From SCGC-AAA076-P13 sp963926355 (GTDB lineage: Bacteria > Pseudomonadota > Gammaproteobacteria > Magnimaribacterales > D2472): a stretch of 64,000 nt of DNA. The notes beneath the pieces were generated by a model that was given only the letters and a program-made list of their open reading frames with translations, had not been told where the DNA came from and searched no databases. Below are positions 52,724 to 61,167 of this stretch, piece after piece. Each line of letters begins with the position of its first letter. Within the stretch, counting starts at the first letter, position 1. The translations under genes were made by a program, and so were the position numbers. Where the stretch lies: positions 31,506-95,505 of the forward strand of contig CAWUWW010000004.1 in assembly GCA_963926355.1 (NCBI GenBank). Direction: 5' to 3'.

Positions 52724-54991
52724 ATGGACATATTCCACTTCGAAAAAATACACAAGGCTGTTTCTAAATCGACTAAAGCTACGATTTTAGCTTCATCTTT
52801 TTTAATAGTACCTTCGACTTTAGCACAAAGTGATCTACAGATAGAAGAGGTTGTTGTAACGGCGCAAAAAAAATCAGAGAATCTTCAAGATGTTCCAATT
52901 AGTGTAAATACTCTTTCAAGTGAAGAGTTAAATAATCTTAATATAAAAGATTTTTCAGACTATGTTCTTCAACTTCCCTCTGTTTCAGCTGTTCAAAGAA
53001 GACCTGGTATGGGTCAAATATTCATGAGAGGAATTTCTGATGGAGGCAATTCTAATCAATCGCTTCAAGGACCTGCAGTAGCAATTTATTTTGATGAATC
53101 GCCTGTAACTATGATCGGGGATAACCTTGATGTTCATGTTTATGATATTGAAAGAATTGAAGCTTTATCAGGTCCTCAAGGAACGCTATACGGAGCAGCA
53201 TCACAAGCAGGAAATTTAAAAATTATTACAAACAAGCCAGATTCTGAATTTGATTCAGGATTTAATGTAAGTTTAGAAAGTACTAAAGCTGGATCCAGAA
53301 GTGGAATGGTTGAGGCTTTTGTAAATATCCCCCTTAGCGATAATGCCGCAATTCGTATAGTTGGTTATAACGATAGAGATGGTGGTTATATTGATTCTGT
53401 TGCTGACTCAATAACCTATCCAGTCAGTGGAATAACTAGAAATAATACAGCTTATATCCAAGATGATTTTAATGATTCAGTAAAATCTGGTTATAGAGCT
53501 GCTCTTAGAGTAAATTTAAATGAAAATTGGACTCTTGACGCTTCAGTTATTGGTCAAACACTAGAAAGTGATGGCGTTTGGGATCACGAGCCTACAAGGC
53601 TTGGAAATTATAACGTTGGTAGATTCTTTGAAGATTCTCAAGATGATGATTGGACAAGATTTTCTGGAACATTAACCGGAGATCTTGGTTTTGCAGACCT
53701 AACTTTTACCACCTCAAGTCTTGAGAGAGATTTCGAAGTATTAAGTGATTATTCTCATTATTCAGTTGATGGCTATGTTGAAGGCTACTATACATGCTAC
53801 ACATCTTATTTTGGAGCCTGTGTTGATCCAAGCATTCAGTTTGAAAATGATACTACGCAAAATTTTGATACACATGAGATAAGACTTGCTTCAAATAATG
53901 ACTCAAAGCTTAATTGGATTATTGGTGCTTTTTATAGTGAAAATGAAACTAAATTTAATTCTCAATGGCACGTTCCGCCAATAAGTCCTGATGCTGCAGT
54001 GCCTACAACTACCGACCTATATTTCCAAACCGATCAGCTTCGTTCAGAAGAAGAATCTGCATTCTTTGGTGAGTTATATTATCAGCTAAATGACAAAACT
54101 GAACTTACACTTGGTCATAGAAGATTTGATAATGAAACTACTTTAACAGGCTTTGTTGGGACTATATGGTGGCCTACATCTATATACGGAAGTGCAACAA
54201 GACCTGACAATGTTAATTCTGTATACAACGGCAAAGATGGCATTACTAAGATTAACGTCGCTTACGACCTTAGCGAAGATACTTTGCTATATGCAACTCT
54301 CTCAGAAGGATATAGACCAGGTGGTGCCAATAGAACAACACAACTTGGAGCTACTTATGAAGCCGATTTCCTTACAAATAAAGAATTGGGTTTCAAGACA
54401 ACTTTTGCTGATGGTAGAGGAAGATTAAATGCGGCTATTTATTCAATGGATTGGGATGACATTCAGTTAGGCTGGTTTGATTCATCAATTTCCTTGCTTG
54501 GTCTTGTTGATAACATAGGTAAGGCTAAGAGTACTGGTAGTGAGATTGATTTAAAGTATTTGGTTAATGATAATTTATCATTAGGATTATCCGCATCTAC
54601 GAATGAAGCTGTGTTGAAAGCAGACTATGTTCTTAGAGGAGCAATAGAAGCTAGAAACGGTCAGGACTTGCCTTTCACTCCTGATAGCAAATATAACTTT
54701 AATCTTAACTATGACCGAGATAACGGTGATTCAATGCAGTTCAACTATGCCTTCGTAGATGAGATGTGGAATGATCTTTTTTATGACGATCGTAAAATGC
54801 AAAATTCTTATGCAATTGCTAATTATTATTATCTTAAACCTGTAAATGAAAATTCGTCTGTACAGTTTTTTATTGATAACATTTTTAATGAAAAGGCCGA
54901 TCTTTACATTAATAATGAGGACGAAATAGAATTAGTAACTATCAATAGGCCTAGAACTATTGGATTAAAGTATTCTTGGAAATTTAACTAG
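52724..54991 (+). CDS. TonB-dependent receptor (module copy 1)
   Basis: A 755-aa receptor starting after GGGG ribosome binding site. Signal peptide ends near STLAQ; TonB box region IEEVVVTAQKKSENLQDVPI, plug with FMRGISDGG, VYDIERIEALSGPQGTLYGA and AGNLKIITNKP, then a barrel with LSEGYRPGGANR and C-terminal RPRTIGLKYSWKFN. It is clearly paralogous to the TBDR at 61168 (same plug motifs in the same order). Followed by a terminator and a TPR-sulfotransferase gene. Confidence 0.92.
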   Translation: MDIFHFEKIHKAVSKSTKATILASSFLIVPSTLAQSDLQIEEVVVTAQKKSENLQDVPISVNTLSSEELNNLNIKDFSDYVLQLPSVSAVQRRPGMGQIFMRGISDGGNSNQSLQGPAVAIYFDESPVTMIGDNLDVHVYDIERIEALSGPQGTLYGAASQAGNLKIITNKPDSEFDSGFNVSLESTKAGSRSGMVEAFVNIPLSDNAAIRIVGYNDRDGGYIDSVADSITYPVSGITRNNTAYIQDDFNDSVKSGYRAALRVNLNENWTLDASVIGQTLESDGVWDHEPTRLGNYNVGRFFEDSQDDDWTRFSGTLTGDLGFADLTFTTSSLERDFEVLSDYSHYSVDGYVEGYYTCYTSYFGACVDPSIQFENDTTQNFDTHEIRLASNNDSKLNWIIGAFYSENETKFNSQWHVPPISPDAAVPTTTDLYFQTDQLRSEEESAFFGELYYQLNDKTELTLGHRRFDNETTLTGFVGTIWWPTSIYGSATRPDNVNSVYNGKDGITKINVAYDLSEDTLLYATLSEGYRPGGANRTTQLGATYEADFLTNKELGFKTTFADGRGRLNAAIYSMDWDDIQLGWFDSSISLLGLVDNIGKAKSTGSEIDLKYLVNDNLSLGLSASTNEAVLKADYVLRGAIEARNGQDLPFTPDSKYNFNLNYDRDNGDSMQFNYAFVDEMWNDLFYDDRKMQNSYAIANYYYLKPVNENSSVQFFIDNIFNEKADLYINNEDEIELVTINRPRTIGLKYSWKFN

Positions 54992-55011
54992 AAGTTATAT
55001 TTTTTAACGAG

Positions 55012-55044
55012 AGGCTGTATTATTTGTAATACAGCCTTTTTTTA
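55012..55044 (+). terminator. Rho-independent terminator after TBDR
   Basis: AGGCTGTATTA, a four-base loop and TAATACAGCCT followed by seven T. Strong intrinsic terminator 21 bases after the TBDR stop. Confidence 0.9.
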
Positions 55045-55056
55045 TACGCCTAAAAT

Positions 55057-56637
55057 ATGAACAAGAGTCATCCCCAAAAACTCCTAGATGCCGCTCAACT
55101 TATTGCTGCAAATAAACTTAAGAAGGCTGAGCCAATTCTTAGAGAGCATCTAATAGATAACCCTTTAGATGTTAATGCTATGAAGTTACTTGCTGATATA
55201 GGCATTAGATTTAGAGCATACAAAGATGCTGGTTACTTATTAACAAGAGCTTTAGACCTTGCTCCTGATTTTGATCTTGCGAGACTTAGCTACGCAAATC
55301 TTTTATACAAAAGACAGCTTCCTTTCGAGTCTTTAAGGCAAATTAATATATTGCTAGAAAAAGATTCCAAGAATTTACATTACCTAACCTTAAAGGCTGT
55401 TAATTTAGCTCTGGCAAATAATCATGAAGATGCCTTAGTTCTATTTGAAGATATTAATAGGAATTTTCCAAATCACAATCAACTGCATCTTAGTTATGGG
55501 CATACCTTAAGAGCTGTAGGCAGGGTTGATGAGGCTATAATTGCTTACAAAAAAGCAATTTCTTTGAACTATGGTTATGGAGAAGCTTATTGGAGTTTGG
55601 CAAATCTAAAGACATACAAATTTGAAGATGCTGATATAAATAATATCAATTTACTTTTAATAAATAAGGACTGTCTAATTGATGATTACTACCACTTGCT
55701 TTTTGCTCTAGGAAAGGCTGAAGAAGATAGAAAGAATTTTAAACATTCTATAGCTGCCTACATAAAAGGCAATAGTGTTAAAGGGAAGCAAGTGCCGTGG
55801 CGTTATAAGGATTTTAGATCTGAATGTAATGAACTCATGGATTTTTTTACTAAAGATTTTTTTGATAAATATAAAGGTGTTGGTGATAAAAATACTGACC
55901 CTATTTTTATAGTTGGACTTCCTAGATCAGGATCTACGTTAATAGAGCAGATTTTATCCTCACATTCACTTGTTGAAGGCACTACTGAATTGCAAAATAT
56001 AATTGCACTTTCAAGAAAGATTGCAAATAAAAAAAATGCAAAAAGTAGGTCAGAATATCCATCTGAAATTTTAAATATTGATAAAAAAGATTTTGAAATT
56101 ATGGGCTCGTCTTATTTAAACAATACCTTAGATCAAAGAATTACAGACAAGCCATATTTTATTGATAAAATGCCTAATAATTTTTCTCATATTGGCTTGA
56201 TTCAATTAATCCTTCCAAATGCAAAGATTATTGATGCAAGAAGAAATCCAATGGATTGTTCTTTTAGTTGTTATAAACAGTTATTTGGCTCAGGCCAGGG
56301 TTTTACTTATGGCTTTGAAAGAATTGGAAATTACTATTTAGACTATTTAACTATTATGAGGCATTGGGATAAAGTACTGCCAGGTAAAGTTCATAGAGTT
56401 ATATATGAAAATATGATTAATAATACTGAAAATGAAATAAGACAACTTCTAAAATTTTGCAATCTTGACTTTGAAGATGGCTGTTTGGAATTCTATAAAA
56501 ATAAAAGAACTGTTAGGACGCCAAGTTCTGAGCAGGTTAGACAGCCTATTTACAGGTCCGGTATGAAGCAATGGGAAAATTATAGAGAATGGCTTCAGCC
56601 ACTTGCTGAAACTCTTGGCATGGAAGACTTTGATTAA
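55057..56637 (+). CDS. TPR-sulfotransferase fusion protein
   Basis: A 526-aa cytoplasmic protein. Residues about 1-250 are tetratricopeptide repeats (AYKDAGYLLTRALDLAPDFD, DALVLFEDINRNFPNHNQ, DEAIIAYKKAISLNYGYGEA). From about 280 a sulfotransferase domain begins with the 5'-phosphosulfate loop FIVGLPRSGSTLIEQILSSH and continues with YFIDKMPNNFSHIGLI, DARRNPMDCSFSCYKQ and VIYENMI. Such fusions would transfer sulfate from PAPS to an unknown acceptor. It sits directly after a TBDR terminator; a second TPR gene has the same relation to the TBDR at 61168. Confidence 0.9.
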   Translation: MNKSHPQKLLDAAQLIAANKLKKAEPILREHLIDNPLDVNAMKLLADIGIRFRAYKDAGYLLTRALDLAPDFDLARLSYANLLYKRQLPFESLRQINILLEKDSKNLHYLTLKAVNLALANNHEDALVLFEDINRNFPNHNQLHLSYGHTLRAVGRVDEAIIAYKKAISLNYGYGEAYWSLANLKTYKFEDADINNINLLLINKDCLIDDYYHLLFALGKAEEDRKNFKHSIAAYIKGNSVKGKQVPWRYKDFRSECNELMDFFTKDFFDKYKGVGDKNTDPIFIVGLPRSGSTLIEQILSSHSLVEGTTELQNIIALSRKIANKKNAKSRSEYPSEILNIDKKDFEIMGSSYLNNTLDQRITDKPYFIDKMPNNFSHIGLIQLILPNAKIIDARRNPMDCSFSCYKQLFGSGQGFTYGFERIGNYYLDYLTIMRHWDKVLPGKVHRVIYENMINNTENEIRQLLKFCNLDFEDGCLEFYKNKRTVRTPSSEQVRQPIYRSGMKQWENYREWLQPLAETLGMEDFD

Positions 56638-56668
56638 ACTTACAAAATATATATCATAGGAAATAATT

Positions 56669-57571
56669 ATGAAACCATTAGTATTAGACTCAGCCCTGGG
56701 AACAGAAATTGAAAATAGAGGAGAGTTTCTTCCCAGTTTTAAAACTTCAATCTGGTCTGCTTACTGTTTAATACATAACCCTGATCTGATACTTCAAATT
56801 CATATTGATAATATTGAAGCAGGAGCAGATGTTATTACTACCTCTAACTATCAGGCAACTCCAGAGCTTTTGAAAAGAGAGCCAACAGCTCCCTTATATT
56901 CAGATCTCGCTAAAAAATCACTAGAGTTATGTCAAAAAGCTGTTGATATGACGGGCGCTGAGACAAAAATTGCAGGCTGCTTTCCTCCAATACATGTTAC
57001 ATTCAGGCCAGACTTAAGCGGCAATCAAGACCAGCTTGATGAATTTTATTCAACACTTGGAGCTATTTATAAAGGCAACACAGATATTATAATTTGTGAA
57101 ACTATGGCTTCTATTTACGAAGGAACTACTGCTGCCTCTATAGCTAAAGAGTTTTCTAAAGAAACTTGGTTAAGCTGGACTACAAGAGGAAATAAGGGTA
57201 ACGCAAGCCGCCTCCCTAGTACAGAGCTTCTTGAGGATGCAATCATTGCTGGAAGCAACTTAGGTGTCAATTGTCAGTTAGTGAACTGTGTTCATGCAGA
57301 TGAAGCCTCAAAAGCTATTCTTAAGTTAAAGGCTAAAAATACTAATTTTGGCGTTTATGCAAACTCCTCTGTATTTAAATACAACCCATTAGATGGCTTT
57401 GTTAATGATTCAGATGAATACCATCACCAACATTCACAATTTATCAACTCAGATGAATACGGTGATTTTGCAAAAAAATGGATTGAAGATGGTGTCTATG
57501 TCCTAGGAGGATGTTGCAGAACATCAACAGACCACATAAAGAAAATTAGAGAACTTGTTGATTCTCTATGA
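56669..57571 (+). CDS. Homocysteine S-methyltransferase
   Basis: A 300-aa zinc-dependent methyltransferase making methionine from homocysteine. LDSALGTEIENRG at the N terminus, the first zinc Cys in LGVNCQLVNC and the Cys pair in VLGGCCRTS are intact. MmuM-like enzymes use S-methylmethionine; BHMT uses glycine betaine. It starts an operon with peptidase E and a small membrane protein, each overlapping by 4 bases. Two BCCT transporters flank this region, so a methyl donor taken up by them is a plausible substrate. Confidence 0.88.
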   Translation: MKPLVLDSALGTEIENRGEFLPSFKTSIWSAYCLIHNPDLILQIHIDNIEAGADVITTSNYQATPELLKREPTAPLYSDLAKKSLELCQKAVDMTGAETKIAGCFPPIHVTFRPDLSGNQDQLDEFYSTLGAIYKGNTDIIICETMASIYEGTTAASIAKEFSKETWLSWTTRGNKGNASRLPSTELLEDAIIAGSNLGVNCQLVNCVHADEASKAILKLKAKNTNFGVYANSSVFKYNPLDGFVNDSDEYHHQHSQFINSDEYGDFAKKWIEDGVYVLGGCCRTSTDHIKKIRELVDSL

Positions 57572-58266
57572 GGCAAGTAATAGCCATAGGTGGCGGTGGT
57601 TTTGGAAGATCTATTGGCGATCTCTTGATTGAGAAATATATTATCAAGCAATGCCCGCAGTTGAATCCAAAAATATGTTTTATTCCAACAGCTACAGGCG
57701 ATGATCAGGGCTATATAGATAATTTTTATAAAGCATTTAATTCTCTTGGCTGCAATACATCACATATCAACCTCTTCAAAAGAACGTTTGATCTCAGGTC
57801 TTTTATCCTAGATCAAGATATTATTTATGTTGGAGGCGGTAATACAAAAAGTATGCTCGCTGTATGGCGAGACTGGGGTTTAGATTTAATACTTAAAGAA
57901 GCTTACGATAAAGGCATTATCATGAGTGGAGTTAGTGCCGGAGCAATTTGTTGGTTTGATAAGGGCATAACTGATTCATGGGCTGAGCATCAAGGAACAA
58001 TAAAATGCATGGGCTTTGTAAATGGTACCTGCTGCCCTCATTATGACGAAGAGCCTGAAAGAATACCTTATGTAGAAAAGATTTTAAAAGACGGAGACTT
58101 GAACTCTTGTTTAGCTATAGAGGGATATGCAGCCCTACATTTGGTTGATGATAGTCCTAAATATTCTATAAGTTTTAAGACGGCTACTAATTGTCATAAT
58201 GTTAGCTATATAGATGGTAGTATTATCCATGAGCCCATCAATGGTACGATTAAAATAAACTTATGA
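57568..58266 (+). CDS. Peptidase E-like protein (family S51)
   Basis: A 232-aa serine peptidase of the Asp-dipeptidase/cyanophycinase-like group. IGGGGFGRS at the N terminus, VGGGNTKSMLA and nucleophile Ser123 in SGVSAGAICWF are family signatures. PepE cleaves dipeptides with N-terminal Asp. ATGA overlap with the preceding homocysteine methyltransferase and the following membrane protein indicates one translationally coupled operon. Confidence 0.85.
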   Translation: MRQVIAIGGGGFGRSIGDLLIEKYIIKQCPQLNPKICFIPTATGDDQGYIDNFYKAFNSLGCNTSHINLFKRTFDLRSFILDQDIIYVGGGNTKSMLAVWRDWGLDLILKEAYDKGIIMSGVSAGAICWFDKGITDSWAEHQGTIKCMGFVNGTCCPHYDEEPERIPYVEKILKDGDLNSCLAIEGYAALHLVDDSPKYSISFKTATNCHNVSYIDGSIIHEPINGTIKINL

Positions 58267-58634
58267 AAACTGCAAATATTTTATCTTTTATACTCGGATT
58301 AGTTTTAGCGATTATAGCTATTAGATGGCTTTTATCTCCAGAAGAGTCAGCTAACTCTCTTAATATGGTTTTTCTTGAAGGCGAGGGAAGGAATACTCAA
58401 ATAAGAGATTTTACGGCTATGTTTCTTGGCACTTCTATCATGTGCTTTCTATCCCTTATCTCTAAACAGTACCAATGGATATTTTCAGCTGGTTTGATAT
58501 TTTCATTAATGGTTCTAATAAGCATATATGCAAATTTTGCTTTTGAGGCTCCAATAACAACTTCATCTATAGTGGCTGAGATTATTTTCTCAACCATTGC
58601 ATTTACCTCGGCATTTATTTATAAATTCAAATAG
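58263..58634 (+). CDS. Small four-helix membrane protein, DUF4345-like
   Basis: A 123-aa membrane protein with about four helices. The pattern of a short first helix followed by RWLLSPEESANSLN, GRNTQIRDFTAMFLGTS and C-terminal IVAEIIFSTIAF resembles DUF4345 proteins, of unknown function. Coupled to peptidase E by an ATGA overlap and convergent with the nitroreductase gene (5-base gap). Confidence 0.62.
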   Translation: MKTANILSFILGLVLAIIAIRWLLSPEESANSLNMVFLEGEGRNTQIRDFTAMFLGTSIMCFLSLISKQYQWIFSAGLIFSLMVLISIYANFAFEAPITTSSIVAEIIFSTIAFTSAFIYKFK

Positions 58635-58639
58635 TATTC

Positions 58640-59191
58640 TTATAGTTTTGATACATACTTATTGATATCAATATCAGGAATTTTTTTATTATTGCCTATT
58701 GAAGTTCCTACATATAAATAGCCCAATATCTCCTGATTCTTATTTAGCCCCAGTTCAGTTTGTATATCTATATTGAAGGCAAATTTTCCTGTTCTCCAAA
58801 TCACGCCATAATTCATTGCATTTAAAGCAAGCATTATATTTTGTGCCGCAGCAGCCGTTGATAGTTTTTGCTCTATTGGCGGAACTTTAGGGTGATCTTT
58901 TATTGTATTAACAATAACAATAATCATAGGAGCCCTAAAAGGAGCTTTCTTGTATTTATTTTTAATTTCATCACTTATGCCTGGAAGTGAATGAGAGTAA
59001 CGTTCAAATATATTCGATAATTTCGACAATCCATTACCTGTAACTTCTATAAAACTACTAGGCCTTAACCAAGCGTGATCAGGCGCCCTAAGAGCTGCCT
59101 TGTAAGCAATACTCATTTGCTCAGACGTAGGATGAGGTTCTGATAACTCCCTAGCTGAGTTTCTTAATAATAAGTTGTCTATAGCATCCAT
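58640..59191 (-). CDS. Nitroreductase-family protein (YdjA-like)
   Basis: A 183-aa FMN-binding nitroreductase. NLLLRNSARELSEPHPTSEQ and APDHAWLRPSSFIEV match the minimal YdjA subgroup; AAAAQNIMLALNAMNYGVIWRTG is reduced here to the core AAAAQNIMLALNAMNYG, the usual flavin-contact helix, and ILGYLYVGT closes the fold. Short length is normal for YdjA. Substrate unknown. Divergent from a 50-aa membrane protein gene. Confidence 0.85.
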   Translation of the reverse strand: MDAIDNLLLRNSARELSEPHPTSEQMSIAYKAALRAPDHAWLRPSSFIEVTGNGLSKLSNIFERYSHSLPGISDEIKNKYKKAPFRAPMIIVIVNTIKDHPKVPPIEQKLSTAAAAQNIMLALNAMNYGVIWRTGKFAFNIDIQTELGLNKNQEILGYLYVGTSIGNNKKIPDIDINKYVSKL

Positions 59192-59257
59192 ATATTTAGC
59201 AATTTAATTTATAGGTTAAGATAGGATAAGTTACTTAATTGAATAAAGGAATAAATT

Positions 59258-59410
59258 ATGATTTATCAAGTAGGTTTAATAGCTATTTTGGTTGTGTTCG
59301 CATTAATAGTTGCGAAGAGGTTTGGCAAATCTAAGATAGAAGATAAATATATCTACGAGGATGAGATGGACCCAGAGGAACTAGAAAATATTGATAAAGA
59401 GCTAGATTAA
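59258..59410 (+). CDS. Small membrane protein with acidic tail (50 aa)
   Basis: A 50-aa frame with an N-terminal membrane helix (about 3-19, YQVGLIAILVVFALIVA), a short basic stop-transfer (KRFGKSK) and a strongly acidic tail (EDEMDPEELENIDKELD). AAAGGA ribosome binding site upstream of the ATG. The stop overlaps the convergent BCCT gene by 4 bases. No family recognised; length, ribosome binding site and tight packing support a real gene. Confidence 0.65.
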   Translation: MIYQVGLIAILVVFALIVAKRFGKSKIEDKYIYEDEMDPEELENIDKELD

Positions 59411-60897
59411 CTTTTAGTTTCTTCTTTTAGAGATCTATAAAACTCTACAAACGCAAATGCAATTATTATTGCAAAAGGTACTCCTGTAATTACGACAGAT
59501 GTTTGAAGAGCAGTTAACCCACCAGCAAACATAAGCATTGCAGCTACAACACCTAATAGAATTGCCCATGTAACTCTTGATATAAGAGGGGAGTCATCAT
59601 TGATACCAATTTGTTTTTTTGATGAAAGCATTGATGCAACAAGAGAGCCTGAGTCCGATGAGGTTACAAAGAAAGTCACAATTAATAATAGTGATATAAC
59701 GGAAAGAGGTTGTGACAAAGGGTAGACGTCAAATAAAGTGAATAATGCAATAGGCATATTATCTAAAACTGTTTGATTGATATCACTTGAGTTATTTATA
59801 ACTTGATAAATAGCAGCATTACCAAATATTCCCATCCATAAAAATACAATTATTGAAGGTACAAAAAGAACGCCAATAATAAATTCCTTAATAGTTCTCC
59901 CATAAGAAATCCTAGCTATAAATAAAGAAACAAATGGCGCCCAAGCAAACCACCATGAGTAGTAAAATAAAGTCCATCCATCTTGCCACGAAGAGTCGCT
60001 ATAAACCTCTGTCCATGAAGCAGATTCAAATAAGTTATTTATATAAGATCCAAGGTTTTGAATTAAGGCATTTAATATAAAAACTGTTGGCCCAAGTAAG
60101 AATACTGCCAATAAAAGCCCTATAGCTATAATCATATTTAATTGAGAAAGTTTTTTAATTCCAGAATCAAGCCCTAATGAGACGCTTATCAAGCCAAGCA
60201 TTGTTATTAATACAACTATTAATAGTTCGTTTAAAGGTGTTTGGCTAATACCAAATATATGATTTAAACCAGCGCTAATTTGCGTTGCTCCGAGTCCTAG
60301 TGATGTCGCAATTCCAAAAACAGTTGTCAATATAGCTATCACATCAATCGAAATAGCTAGAAATTTATTGTTAGTTACTGACTCACCTAAAAGAGAGCTT
60401 ACTCTAAAAGGCATATTTTTATTATAAGAAGAATAGGCAAAGCAAAGACCTAAGACGGTATAAACAGCCCAGCCATGAAGACCCCAGTGTAAGTTAGTAA
60501 GAGTTATTGCTTTATTCGCATTATATGAGATATCTCCATCAATCATGCCTGGATAGGAGTTCAAATGCATTATGGGCTCCGCAACGCCATAAAAGAGAAG
60601 ACCAATTCCAAGGCCTGCACTAAAAAGCATAGCTATCCAATTAGAATAACTATAGGTAGCAATAGCATCAGGGCCACCTAATCTAATGTGTTTAAATTTT
60701 GTAAAAACGAGAGCAATCGATATAAACAAGAATGAATTAGCCAGTAAGATAATTAACCAACCAAGGTATTTTGATAAAAAACTTTGAATACTAGAAAAGA
60801 GGTCTGCCGATACAGATGAGTTAAGTGAGACGCCAGCAGTAATCAATAGAATTAAAAAAACTGATATTAAAAACCGCGATTTATTTAAGTTTTTCAT
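59407..60897 (-). CDS. BCCT-family transporter (copy 2)
   Basis: A 496-aa, twelve-helix betaine/carnitine/choline-type transporter. GLGIGLLFYGVAEPIMH, LHWGLHGWAVY and the central FYYSWWFAWAPFVSLFIARIS motif (split: FYYSWWFAWAPFVS) are closer to classical BCCT proteins than copy 1. It could import glycine betaine, choline or DMSP-like solutes; sequence alone does not decide. Divergent from the second TBDR of the repeated module with a 270-base gap. Confidence 0.9.
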   Translation of the reverse strand: MKNLNKSRFLISVFLILLITAGVSLNSSVSADLFSSIQSFLSKYLGWLIILLANSFLFISIALVFTKFKHIRLGGPDAIATYSYSNWIAMLFSAGLGIGLLFYGVAEPIMHLNSYPGMIDGDISYNANKAITLTNLHWGLHGWAVYTVLGLCFAYSSYNKNMPFRVSSLLGESVTNNKFLAISIDVIAILTTVFGIATSLGLGATQISAGLNHIFGISQTPLNELLIVVLITMLGLISVSLGLDSGIKKLSQLNMIIAIGLLLAVFLLGPTVFILNALIQNLGSYINNLFESASWTEVYSDSSWQDGWTLFYYSWWFAWAPFVSLFIARISYGRTIKEFIIGVLFVPSIIVFLWMGIFGNAAIYQVINNSSDINQTVLDNMPIALFTLFDVYPLSQPLSVISLLLIVTFFVTSSDSGSLVASMLSSKKQIGINDDSPLISRVTWAILLGVVAAMLMFAGGLTALQTSVVITGVPFAIIIAFAFVEFYRSLKEETKS

Positions 60898-61043
60898 AAA
60901 TTAAAAATATATATATGCCAATTAGTGAAACATATTAAATTTAAATTATCCACAAATGACTAATGCTGAATGAATAATTTAATACACATACCCATGGGTT
61001 AGTTAATTTGCAATTATATATTCTACTTGTTAAGCTGTATTTA

Positions 61044-61070
61044 AGACCGATTTAAAGAAATTGCTGGTCT
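61044..61070 (+). other. Possible leader hairpin before TBDR
   Basis: AGACC pairs with GGTCT and inside them ATTT pairs with AAAT across a 4-base loop. It lies in the 270-base divergent gap between BCCT copy 2 and the TBDR, a long gap for this window. No known riboswitch was recognised and no T tract follows. The rest of the gap holds no gene I can support. Confidence 0.3.
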
Positions 61071-61167
61071 ATAAACATGGCTAAATTTCTCCGGGCATTT
61101 AATTGTTACTGGGGCGATTCAAATCTTGTTTTTTCTGCAATTTATACTAATTAACTTATAGGAAGCT

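Noticed and set aside
61077..61154. 25-aa frame in the gap before the second-module TBDR
   Set aside because: No ribosome binding site, no recognisable composition or neighbours to support it; likely chance.
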